Shown one piece after another: positions 1 through 6,132 of a stretch of 6,132 nt of DNA (within the stretch, counting starts at the first letter, position 1; the number at the start of each line of letters is the position of its first letter). A program made the position numbers and the translations under genes. Source of the DNA: Cyanobacteria bacterium NC_groundwater_1444_Ag_S-0.65um_54_12 (lineage in GTDB: Bacteria > Cyanobacteriota > Sericytochromatia > S15B-MN24 > VGJW01); contig JACQUT010000141.1 of NCBI GenBank assembly GCA_016267585.1, positions 1 to 6,132 of the forward strand, in the 5' to 3' direction. The notes under the pieces are model-generated. The model had not been told where the DNA came from. It saw nothing but the letters and a program-made list of their open reading frames with translations, and did no database searches.

Positions 1-573
1 AAGAAACTCCCAGCGATCATCTTCCCAGAGCACACGGTAAAGCGGAACTTTTTTCTCGATGGCGATGAAACCATCAACCAACAAGATATTAGTCAGTAAG
101 TAAGCCAACATGGCGAAAGCTAGCACATTGGTAGGCGGCAACTCTCGAATAGCTGGTACTGGCCCATAACCCACTAGCTGCAATAATTGTGAGGCTGCCA
201 GGTACGATAAGGCATACTGGCTGAAGTTAAACCAACAAAGTTTCCAGGAACGGCGCTGTAAAAATCCGTTGCACAGTATCGCGGTAACGGCGAGAATACC
301 CAGGGTTGGCTGGTAACCTAGTTCTAATAGGCAAGCGAAGAGAATGGGAAAGCTTGCTGTCAGGTGGCCGCCTTTGGGCAATGGTATGGCGACTAATTCA
401 GTCAGAGCTCCCAGGACAGCGAATACCAGAAAGGCCACATAAGAGAAGCCCTCGCTTCCCCCTTGGTCTATCAGTTGAACAAGCGATAGATATGATGCGG
501 CCGTCCCACCGCTGATGACTGTCCAGAAATAAATTTTACCTAAGGGTAGAGATTGTCGTTGTTGTTCAAACAC
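1..573 (-). CDS. Membrane sensor domain of a signalling protein, N-terminal part (partial, runs off left edge)
   Basis: The reading frame is open for 191 codons from GTG 573 to the window edge, so the C-terminal part is missing. Six hydrophobic helices are visible at about residues 14-35, 43-66, 71-87, 89-105, 115-136 and 149-172. The pattern resembles the multi-helix sensor regions that precede HD-GYP or GGDEF domains in Firmicutes and Chloroflexota: 'LTELVAIPLPKGGHLTASF' around 58-75, a basic 'QRRSWK' then 'FNFSQYALS' at 106-123, and a final cytoplasmic 'PLYRVLWEDD'. By analogy it would sense something at the membrane and control cyclic-di-GMP turnover or another output, but the output domain is not seen. 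GTG is chosen because an in-frame TAA lies five codons upstream, no other start codon lies between, and a GGGGA ribosome site sits 7 bases before it. The next in-frame ATG (about residue 155) is inside the last helix. The gene is divergent from the VOC gene. The CDS is firm; the family is moderately supported. Confidence 0.8.
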   Translation of the reverse strand, partial: MFEQQRQSLPLGKIYFWTVISGGTAASYLSLVQLIDQGGSEGFSYVAFLVFAVLGALTELVAIPLPKGGHLTASFPILFACLLELGYQPTLGILAVTAILCNGFLQRRSWKLCWFNFSQYALSYLAASQLLQLVGYGPVPAIRELPPTNVLAFAMLAYLLTNILLVDGFIAIEKKVPLYRVLWEDDRWEFL

Positions 574-580
574 ATGCCGT

Positions 581-585
581 TCCCC
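581..585 (-). promoter_or_regulatory. Ribosome binding site of the membrane sensor gene
   Basis: GGGGA on the minus strand ends 7 bases before GTG 573. It supports the GTG start, since no ATG is available near the frame's beginning. Confidence 0.55.
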
Positions 586-603
586 GATTTAGAGAGGCAA
601 ACA

Positions 604-612
604 ATTGTAACA
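604..612 (-). promoter_or_regulatory. Candidate extended -10 promoter for the membrane sensor gene
   Basis: The minus strand reads TGTTACAAT, an extended -10 (TGn followed by TACAAT, one mismatch to TATAAT). No good -35 lies 17 bases upstream (AGAGAT), which is tolerable for extended -10 promoters. Transcription would start near 597 and leave a leader of about 24 bases containing the GGGGA site. This is consensus matching only. Confidence 0.35.
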
Positions 613-631
613 TGCTCGCTACTTTTATCTC

Positions 632-660
632 TTGCTGCAGCCAGAACTTACTGCTATGGT
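632..660 (+). promoter_or_regulatory. Candidate sigma-70-type promoter for the VOC gene
   Basis: TTGCTG at 632-637 and TATGGT at 655-660 are separated by 17 bases. Each box has two mismatches to consensus. Transcription would start near 667, about 39 bases before ATG 706. This is the best-spaced pair in the short divergent gap, but matches of this quality occur by chance. Confidence 0.25.
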
Positions 661-693
661 CCATAGCTCATGGCATCCTAGACTGCACCAGAG

Positions 694-698
694 AGGAG
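694..698 (+). promoter_or_regulatory. Ribosome binding site deciding the VOC start
   Basis: AGGAG ends 7 bases before ATG 706, an ideal spacing. The upstream in-frame GTG at 700 is only 1 base from this site, so the ATG is preferred. Confidence 0.7.
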
Positions 699-705
699 AG
701 TGCTC

Positions 706-1491
706 ATGCTCGAGACCAAGCTGTTCGCCCCTGGAACATTTTGCTGGACCGATCTTGCCACGACTGACGCCCCAGCGGCAAAATCTTTCTATTGCCAGCT
801 CTTTGGCTGGGAAGCTTGCGATGAACCTGTTCCTGACGGCACTTACACCATGCTTTTGCTAAATGGCAAGAAAGTAGGTGCGCTCTACCAGTTGAGTAAT
901 GATCAGCGAGCGCAAGGTATTCCGCCACATTGGCTCTCTTACGTCGCCAGCGAGCAGGTGGATGATATGGCACGTAAAGCCAAAGAGCTCGGTGCCGAGT
1001 TACTGATGCCGCCCTTTGATGTAATGGGAGCGGGCCGCATGGTGGTTGTCAAGGATCCGACTGGTGCGGTTTTTGCGCTTTGGCAAGCAGCCAAGGGCCA
1101 TGAAGGCTCAGAAGTCATGAATGGTGCGCCAGGAAGTGTCATATGGAACGAGCTAGCCACCAAGGATAGCGCGCGATCTGAAGCTTTTTACACCGCACTT
1201 TTTGGTTGGCAGCCTAACAAGCATAACATCACTGGTATGCCTTATACCGAGTTCCTGAATCGCGAGCGGCCAGCAGCCGGCATGATGCAGATGACCGCGG
1301 AATGGGGCAACGCTCCACCACACTGGATGGTGTATTTTGCAGTGACGGATTGTGAAGCGATCACGCGCCGGGCGCGGGAGCTTGGCGGAACGGTTATCGT
1401 CGAGCCAACTACCCTGCCGGAAGTGGGAAGTTTTGCGATTCTCCAAGATCCACAAGGCGCGGTATTCTCGATAATGAAGCCAATTAGTTAG
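706..1491 (+). CDS. Two-domain VOC family protein (glyoxalase/bleomycin-resistance fold), CFP30B-like
   Basis: The 261-residue protein is two tandem VOC domains, about residues 8-128 and 141-259, which look like an internal duplication. Both carry an 'FYxxLFGW' segment (29-35 and 161-168), a 'PPHW' strand (73-76 and 204-207) and a closing strand with 'DPxGAVF' (117-123 and 248-254). The order and wording of motifs, including 'PPFDVMGAGRM' and 'VIWNELATKD', match the mycobacterial CFP30B/TB27.3 (Rv0577) type of about the same length. VOC proteins bind a metal or small ligand in a beta-alpha-beta-beta-beta barrel, and known members include lyases, dioxygenases and antibiotic-binding proteins. 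The substrate here is unknown. H75 and H206 in the PPHW motifs are candidate ligands. No signal peptide is seen, so it is probably cytoplasmic. It is a single-gene unit: divergent from the left gene and convergent with the right one. The start at 706 is set by the AGGAG site; GTG 700 would add only two residues. Confidence 0.92.
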   Translation: MLETKLFAPGTFCWTDLATTDAPAAKSFYCQLFGWEACDEPVPDGTYTMLLLNGKKVGALYQLSNDQRAQGIPPHWLSYVASEQVDDMARKAKELGAELLMPPFDVMGAGRMVVVKDPTGAVFALWQAAKGHEGSEVMNGAPGSVIWNELATKDSARSEAFYTALFGWQPNKHNITGMPYTEFLNRERPAAGMMQMTAEWGNAPPHWMVYFAVTDCEAITRRARELGGTVIVEPTTLPEVGSFAILQDPQGAVFSIMKPIS

Positions 1492-1503
1492 CTGATAAGC
1501 TCA

Positions 1504-1593
1504 TGGCGTCGTGCAATTGACTTCACCAACCTCGCCCGGCGTTGCGCGCGTGATGGGGTTCACTCTGTTGGTGAAGGTAATTGTATGACGCCA
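1504..1593. repeat. 27-base imperfect inverted repeat with 36-base loop
   Basis: The left arm (1504-1530) and right arm (1567-1593) pair at 23 of 27 positions. The blocks GTTGGTGAAG, AATTG and GACGCCA are perfectly matched, and mismatches fall between them. The loop (1531-1566) is GC-rich. The element lies between convergent genes. It could work as a two-way transcription barrier or RNA 3'-end stabiliser, or be a degenerate palindromic repeat element. No T-tract follows on either strand and no target-site duplication is visible, so the role is open. Confidence 0.75.
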
Positions 1594-1606
1594 CAGTGCC
1601 TTCACC
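1570..1606. repeat. Perfect 8-bp inverted repeat competing with neighbouring stems
   Basis: GGTGAAGG at 1570-1577 and CCTTCACC at 1599-1606 are exact complements with a 21-base loop. The left copy lies inside the right arm of the larger palindrome and the right copy overlaps the first bases of the hairpin at 1604-1624. This stem therefore cannot fully form together with either neighbour. Confidence 0.6.
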
Positions 1607-1624
1607 TTCCAGTGGCTGGAAGGT
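1604..1624 (-). terminator. Perfect 9-bp hairpin at the 3' end of the phosphatase gene, possible terminator
   Basis: ACCTTCCAG (1604-1612) and CTGGAAGGT (1616-1624) pair perfectly around a 3-base loop. On the minus strand the hairpin starts directly after the TGA stop (1627-1625) of the phosphatase gene. The position suits a terminator or a 3'-end protecting hairpin, but no run of U follows on either strand, so it is not a textbook intrinsic terminator. Confidence 0.45.
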
Positions 1625-4129
1625 TCAAAGTGTCTGATCAGGTTGTTTCGATATTTTGGTGGTAAAAGGCGGAAGAAAAGTAGTACGTGGGGCGCGAACT
1701 TGAATAGTCCGCGGTCCATCATTCGACTCTGCCAGCGAGAGGATGCGGCGGATTCCTACTACCGTAACATCATCGAAGCGGCTTCGTCCTGCCGCAAAAC
1801 CTTCCAGCGAAGTTCGCAGCTGTTCCCCCATCTCTCTTAAACCACCTTCTCTACAGGCGGCGGCTGCTGGCAGGACGCGCATGAAGCCGTAAGATTCACC
1901 GGATGGGGAACGGATATCCTCTAGGCCATCCGAATAGCCAACTAGCGCATCACCCGGAGCCAGCTGTAGTTGCAATTCGCGATAGCATACCAGCGGATCG
2001 ACTCCTAGCGGGAAACCTTTGAGATCGATGGGCTGCCCGTTGAACAATGGCAGGGGTTGACCAGCATTAGCCAATATCACGCTCCCATTACCGGCATCAA
2101 GAATCCAGTATTGAGCAGCTACAAATAGTTTGTTAGACGGACGGTATTTATGGAGAAAATCATTCAAGTTTTGCAGAACTTCGGCGGGTGAAGATTGGCG
2201 CGGAGCAATTGCCCGAAAGGCAGCAAGAGTACCTGCCGCCAGTAAAGCGGCAGGTATCCCTTTGCCGACCACGTCACCAACGATGATCCCCCAGCGCGAT
2301 CCGGCCAGGTGAATGATGTCGTAAAAATCACCACCGATCTCCCAGGCCGGCAAGGTCCAAGCCAGCAACTCAAAATTGGCAATTTGTGGCAGCTCTTGCG
2401 GTAGCAAACCAATCTGCATGTTCCGAGCGATTTCAATGTCGCGCTTCAGTCGTTCTTGAGCGGCAATTTGCTCTACCAGGCTAGCGATCTGCACGGCACC
2501 TGCTAGCTGCTGGGTCAAATTGGCTATCAAGAGCCGATCGGTTTCGCTGTATGGCAGCTCTGAAGCTCGGGGACCTAATACGACCAAACCCAGCAAATCA
2601 TCGCCTACTGTCAAGGGGGCGCAAAGCGCGTCTGGCGGCAACATTGCTGGCCTGGTAAGAGAAATTCCTGCCTGTCGTAGCTGGCGCGCTTCTTCCAAGG
2701 AGATGGTCAAGGTTTCTTCCGCTAGCTCTTCTGGTAGCGCAGTGGCAGCTTTCAAGGTACCAGCGGTTTCCAGCAACACCAGCACATAGTTAGTACCCAA
2801 CGCTTGCATCAGCGAGTCGCGGTAAGCGGTTAGCAGCGTGGCTAGCTCGACGGTAGAGCGGGTGATGGTAGCAAAATGACTGGTAATGCGAGCAAAGTCA
2901 TACTTGTCCCGACCAAAGAAATGGTCTACGAAAGCAATGGTTCGATCTCGTATCGGTACAAATGCCAAGGCGATGATTGCAGTAGCAAATACCCCGGGCC
3001 AATCCCCGACGCCACCGAAGAATTTGTTGGCAATCAGGCGCAAGCTGGCCGTCATGATCAAGTAGCCGCTGCCCAAGAGTATTACCAACGCGGTATAGGC
3101 AGCTGTTCTTTTGATGACTACTTCGATATCGAAGAGGCGGTGACGCACGATACCGTAAGCCAGCGCTAGCGGGAAGAGCATCCAGAGTCCCATGGCTGCC
3201 GTCGCCAAGTTGGCTGGCGGCTCGAAGCCGATCGCCATGGGCACTATCCATACCAGCACGATTGGCAGATATGCCACGGTAGCGCCCAGCAGCGCCAGAG
3301 CCGCTTGTTCGCGCTCGGCCAGGTTTGAACTGCGTGCCCGGGCCACCAGCGCACCGAGCAAGAACAGAGCACCGATTGCGGTCAGTAAATTGGCGGCTTG
3401 CGTCAGACCTACCATGAGTAAAAAATTATTACCATCGAATGTAGCCAACACTCCACCGACCAGCGCCGGGCTATAGAGCCAGAGCACCCATTGTCGATGG
3501 TGCTGAACCACGCGATGAGGGGAAGGGAATACCAGCGCTAAATGTATGAATGATAGGGCCCATGCCAGGTTGGATCCGACAAAAATTCCCGGCGGCAAGA
3601 TACGTCCCATGGTGCAATCGGCTGCGGTTGCCAGCCCGGCGGCAAAACCTACAGTAAATAGCAGCAAGGCCCGCGCGGCCGGAATCGTGGGGCGCAGCCA
3701 GAATACCATGAAGCCGACCAGTAAATGCAGGAGACCGACAATCAAGATGGGGCCACCTTCTAGCCAGTCACCCCAGCTATATTCCCTGAGCCGGGTACGG
3801 CTCTTACGGGTCTCTCCAGCGTGTCGCACGACCACATCGATGGTCGCCCCCGGCGGGAGCGTGCGCAAAATGGCAGCGACGTCACTGATGCTGGAAACTT
3901 GGCGGTCATTCATGGCAACGATCCGGTCGAACTGCGAAATGTTTTCGGCACCGGCCGTGCCCAGGGTGGTAACGAAGAGCGTGGCAGTATAATTGAAGCC
4001 TAAAAAGGGTCTCCCGATGCAGTGCAGGGTGCCGCTGAAAGCAGTTGCCCAGATGACCGCGGCGAAAAACGCCACGAGCAAAAGCCCACCACGCTGTAGC
4101 AGGCTAATGTTAATGGGCGGCATGGGCAC
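1625..4129 (-). CDS. PDZ-10TM-GAF-SpoIIE/PP2C membrane serine phosphatase
   Basis: The protein has 834 residues. Helix 1 (about 15-33) is followed by a PDZ-like domain (about 45-112, with 'FDRIVAMNDRQVSS' and 'LPPGATIDVVVRHAG'). Nine further helices follow, about 127-146, 153-172, 183-202, 213-230, 236-263, 275-300, 307-326, 345-366 and 376-393. Loops carrying R/K/H ('RPTIPAAR', 'HRVVQHHRQ', 'RARSSNLAER', 'RHRLFDIEVVIKR') fall on one side, which by the positive-inside rule places PDZ outside and the C-terminus inside. A GAF-like domain (about 426-548) and a short coiled linker precede the SpoIIE phosphatase (about 573-796). Its metal-binding acidic motifs are present: 'IGGDFYD' (D601, D604), 'GDVVGKG' (D619), 'YSDG' (D733) and 'DDVTVV' (D786, D787). 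RsbU/SpoIIE relatives dephosphorylate STAS-type anti-anti-sigma factors; that target is inferred, and none is encoded here. A basic tail of about 35 residues follows the catalytic domain. GTG 4129 has AGGG 6 bases upstream; ATG 4123 (residue 3) is the alternative. It is probably co-transcribed with the protease gene. Confidence 0.93.
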   Translation of the reverse strand: MPMPPINISLLQRGGLLLVAFFAAVIWATAFSGTLHCIGRPFLGFNYTATLFVTTLGTAGAENISQFDRIVAMNDRQVSSISDVAAILRTLPPGATIDVVVRHAGETRKSRTRLREYSWGDWLEGGPILIVGLLHLLVGFMVFWLRPTIPAARALLLFTVGFAAGLATAADCTMGRILPPGIFVGSNLAWALSFIHLALVFPSPHRVVQHHRQWVLWLYSPALVGGVLATFDGNNFLLMVGLTQAANLLTAIGALFLLGALVARARSSNLAEREQAALALLGATVAYLPIVLVWIVPMAIGFEPPANLATAAMGLWMLFPLALAYGIVRHRLFDIEVVIKRTAAYTALVILLGSGYLIMTASLRLIANKFFGGVGDWPGVFATAIIALAFVPIRDRTIAFVDHFFGRDKYDFARITSHFATITRSTVELATLLTAYRDSLMQALGTNYVLVLLETAGTLKAATALPEELAEETLTISLEEARQLRQAGISLTRPAMLPPDALCAPLTVGDDLLGLVVLGPRASELPYSETDRLLIANLTQQLAGAVQIASLVEQIAAQERLKRDIEIARNMQIGLLPQELPQIANFELLAWTLPAWEIGGDFYDIIHLAGSRWGIIVGDVVGKGIPAALLAAGTLAAFRAIAPRQSSPAEVLQNLNDFLHKYRPSNKLFVAAQYWILDAGNGSVILANAGQPLPLFNGQPIDLKGFPLGVDPLVCYRELQLQLAPGDALVGYSDGLEDIRSPSGESYGFMRVLPAAAACREGGLREMGEQLRTSLEGFAAGRSRFDDVTVVGIRRILSLAESNDGPRTIQVRAPRTTFLPPFTTKISKQPDQTL

Positions 4130-4135
4130 TTTGTA

Positions 4136-4140
4136 CCCTA
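4136..4140 (-). promoter_or_regulatory. Ribosome binding site of the phosphatase gene
   Basis: TAGGG on the minus strand lies 6 bases before GTG 4129 and 12 bases before ATG 4123, so spacing favours GTG. It sits within the 34-base gap after the protease stop. That gap shows no terminator and no convincing promoter, which supports an operon. Confidence 0.45.
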
Positions 4141-4163
4141 ATTAACTGTGACGTCTCTAGCTA

Positions 4164-6125
4164 CTAAGCAAACATGCCTCCAGTGCCGGCATTGGGCGGG
4201 AGACCAGTGTAAATGTCGTGCAGCACGTCGGTAGCTACATAAACAAACGGATCATCGATATTACCTTTGGTGGGATCCATCGGCGGAATCGTGCCCTCCC
4301 CGGCCAGCAAGCGGAAAAAGAGCAGTGCATTCAGGGTGGTCAATTGATCCAGGCGACGTTGCAATTCCTTGCTGGGGTAGTTCTGCTTTTGCACGGACAG
4401 GGCATTACCGAATTCCGGTCCGGTCAGCACGCGTTTTAACCTGATCCGTGCCATGGTGCCACGGTTACCACCCTCGGTAAGCAAGCGTACGACCTGGGGA
4501 TGCAGACTCGGCCAGAGCAATTGATACCTGAGCACTTGCTCGACCAGCTTACCGCTATAGTAAAGCTCGTTGTCGGGCGAGGAAAGCGCAGCCCGTAAAC
4601 CATCTCCCGCTGGCTGGGGGCTCAGCAGGGTAAGGAAAAACTTCTTGAAGCCCTCGCGGTAGACTTCGTCTTGAATGTCATTGGCCAATCCCCGTGCCCC
4701 GACAACGCCATTTACGATGTCTTGCTTCAACAACTTGCTGTAAGATTTGTTCAATATGACCGCTTTTTGCACGGCCGTGAATTGTTCCCAGAGCGCATCG
4801 TTAGCAACCAGCTCTCCCAATGAACGCAAGCCGCCGCCATAGCAATCAAGCAGAAAACGACTGGCTGCACGCTCTAGTGGACTGGCGGTAGGGGCAGCTA
4901 ACAGTGCTCTGGCATCCTCGATCACGACACTGAGATTGGCCCGTAAACCATGGTAACCCAGGATATCCGCGCTGGTTGCCAGCCGGAGTCTACCCTTCAG
5001 TACCAGATTATCGGCTGCCTGCTGGAGATTTACGCTGGCGCGCTGGGCCCATAGCCTTACTTCTTTGGCAGGATAACGGCGCGTGCGTGCGTTGATGGTA
5101 AGAAACTTGAGCGGTGCGATCTTCAAGAGTTTGGCCGGCTCGAGATAGAGTGCTCGATAAGATTCGGCATGGTCTTCCTCGGGACTCAGGCTAGCGTAAT
5201 GCGAAATGAAACCATCGGGTTCGGGTGAACCGTCATCCTTGAATCCCAGGCTCGCGAATTCTTGGATCTTGTCGGGAGCAAAAGTCTGTATCAAGTGCCC
5301 GATCTCATGGAAGAGTACGGGTTGTACCGGGTCGGGATCGCCGAATAATTCCAGCCCCAAGCTCGAGATCTGATGAACGATATCATACAAGTAGATGGTT
5401 TTACTGCCATCCAGGCCGATTTCGGCGCGACCTGCCGCCTCGAACTCCTTACCTTGTATCACTGCTTGTCCGATTTTGCTGCGCACAAAACGGACATCAG
5501 TTAGCTGCTGGCGATCGGTGGCAGAGAGTTTACGCACTACCGCCAGGAGGGCTTGTAATTCAGCAGCAGTCCATTTAGCATCGGCGTTGAGGATTTTTGC
5601 ACCCCGGATCAAACCGGTAATTTCTGCCGTGCTGGCTGCACTACCTTCCAATGGAGTCGCTTTACCTGCTGCTGTAACATTACCAGCTGCCAGGTAAACC
5701 GCCGATGCTAGTGTCAGTTCACGATTGGGCTTTTCCCAGAACATGGCCTCCTCGGCCACTAGATCTGCTTGGTCTGAAACGCCAGTGCCATTAGCTAACG
5801 TTTCTTCCAGCAGGGTGGAAATATCTTGCGCTTTGGCTGTTTCGCCCAGGCGCCAGTAGGCTTGTGCGAGCAAGTAGAGTGCGGCTTCATCGCGTGGATG
5901 GGTTCGTACATGAACTGCCAGGGTTTTTGCGGCTGCCTTATATTCGCCCGCCAAGAGCAGTTCCATACCAGCACCTACGGCCGTTGCGGGTCGCGTCAAG
6001 CTTTGCCCGTAGGCAGGTGCGCTACTCATAAGAAGCATACTACTCAGGAGTGCTACCAAGGCGCGATCGGTTGTTATCCATCTTTCGGTGCCAAAGGATG
6101 ACTTTCGCAGCTCCTGATGATCCAT
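4164..6125 (-). CDS. Exported TPR-containing zinc metalloprotease, lethal-factor-like gluzincin fold
   Basis: The 653-residue protein starts with a signal peptide: a basic n-region, hydrophobic core about 22-36, and probable cleavage near 'APAYGQS' (36-42). Residues about 52-108 look like TPR helices ('GEYKAAAKTL', 'LAQAYWRLGET'). The protease centre is HEIGH at 273-277 (zinc ligands H273 and H277, catalytic E274), with a likely third ligand E321 in 'SPEEDHAESYR'. The 48-residue spacing from H273 to E321, and the continuation 'APLKFLTINA', resemble the C-terminal protease domain of anthrax lethal factor and relatives (ATLF / Pro-Pro endopeptidase group). Y310 is a candidate for the catalytic tyrosine of that group, though its distance from E321 (11 residues) differs from the 7 recalled for lethal factor. 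The remainder (about 370-653) looks helical and is not recognised. It should act in the periplasm or outside the cell; the substrate is unknown. The gene ends with tandem TAG TAG, 34 bases before the phosphatase start. Only 7 bases upstream of ATG 6125 are visible, so its promoter, and any earlier start, lie outside the window. The protease call is well supported, the exact family less so. Confidence 0.85.
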   Translation of the reverse strand: MDHQELRKSSFGTERWITTDRALVALLSSMLLMSSAPAYGQSLTRPATAVGAGMELLLAGEYKAAAKTLAVHVRTHPRDEAALYLLAQAYWRLGETAKAQDISTLLEETLANGTGVSDQADLVAEEAMFWEKPNRELTLASAVYLAAGNVTAAGKATPLEGSAASTAEITGLIRGAKILNADAKWTAAELQALLAVVRKLSATDRQQLTDVRFVRSKIGQAVIQGKEFEAAGRAEIGLDGSKTIYLYDIVHQISSLGLELFGDPDPVQPVLFHEIGHLIQTFAPDKIQEFASLGFKDDGSPEPDGFISHYASLSPEEDHAESYRALYLEPAKLLKIAPLKFLTINARTRRYPAKEVRLWAQRASVNLQQAADNLVLKGRLRLATSADILGYHGLRANLSVVIEDARALLAAPTASPLERAASRFLLDCYGGGLRSLGELVANDALWEQFTAVQKAVILNKSYSKLLKQDIVNGVVGARGLANDIQDEVYREGFKKFFLTLLSPQPAGDGLRAALSSPDNELYYSGKLVEQVLRYQLLWPSLHPQVVRLLTEGGNRGTMARIRLKRVLTGPEFGNALSVQKQNYPSKELQRRLDQLTTLNALLFFRLLAGEGTIPPMDPTKGNIDDPFVYVATDVLHDIYTGLPPNAGTGGMFA

Positions 6126-6132
6126 TGAGCGC

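Noticed and set aside
306..515. Plus-strand 69-codon frame opposite the sensor gene
   Set aside because: The minus-strand frame here is open throughout and encodes clear membrane helices; the plus-strand product has no motif.
632..862. Plus-strand 76-codon frame overlapping the start of the VOC gene
   Set aside because: It is out of frame with the VOC gene, which has the better ribosome site and a clear protein family.
1492..1624. Classical intrinsic terminator or attC recombination site in the convergent gap
   Set aside because: No T-tract follows any of the stems on either strand, and the arm ends do not fit the RYYYAAC / GTTRRRY core of integron attC sites.
1501..1722. Minus-strand 73-codon frame crossing the phosphatase stop and the inverted repeats
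   Set aside because: It overlaps the phosphatase C-terminus in another frame and reads through both palindrome arms. The product shows no family signature.
2898..3251. Minus-strand 117-codon frame inside the phosphatase gene
   Set aside because: It is a shifted frame within the membrane region of the real gene, with no domain and no separate ribosome site seen.
3546..3992. Plus-strand 148-codon open frame opposite the phosphatase gene
   Set aside because: It lies antisense to the PDZ and first membrane segments of a well-supported gene. Its product is a low-complexity mix of A, S, R, P and K with no recognisable motif.
3226..6070. Cyanobacterial HIP1 octamer GCGATCGC
   Set aside because: Only near matches are present (CGATCG within other contexts at about 2535, 3230 and 6063); no full octamer was found.

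Overview
The window holds four protein genes in a compact layout, with roughly balanced base composition (about half G+C by eye) and frequent GTG starts. The host cannot be named from these genes. The 10-helix membrane region with its 'YGIVRHRLFDIEVVIKR' type linker, the GAF-SpoIIE phosphatase, the six-helix sensor-type membrane domain and the CFP30B-like VOC protein together fit a free-living bacterium of a signalling-rich group such as Chloroflexota, Acidobacteriota or a cyanobacterial relative. This is inference. There are no rRNA, tRNA, IS or CRISPR features.

Left part: a minus-strand gene begins at a GTG at 573 and runs off the left edge. Its 191 visible residues form a six-helix membrane sensor domain of the kind found in front of HD-GYP or GGDEF output domains; the output part lies outside the window. 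A 132-base gap holding candidate divergent promoters separates it from a plus-strand gene (706-1491) for a two-domain VOC (glyoxalase-fold) protein of the CFP30B type.

Middle: 1492-1624 lies between convergent genes and is rich in inverted repeats. It holds a 27-base imperfect palindrome with a 36-base loop, a perfect 9-bp hairpin right after the stop of the next gene, and a third pairing that competes with both. None has a clear T-tract.

Right part: two minus-strand genes separated by 34 bases form a likely operon. The first (6125-4164) encodes an exported protein with a TPR-like region and a zinc-protease centre, HEIGH plus a downstream glutamate, resembling the gluzincin fold of anthrax lethal factor. 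The second (4129-1625) encodes a PDZ-10TM-GAF-SpoIIE/PP2C phosphatase. Its predicted topology puts the PDZ domain outside the cytoplasm, on the same side as the exported protease, and the phosphatase inside. The most interesting reading is a two-gene system that couples an extracytoplasmic protease or its substrates to a cytoplasmic phosphatase. No STAS-domain or anti-sigma partner gene is present in the window.
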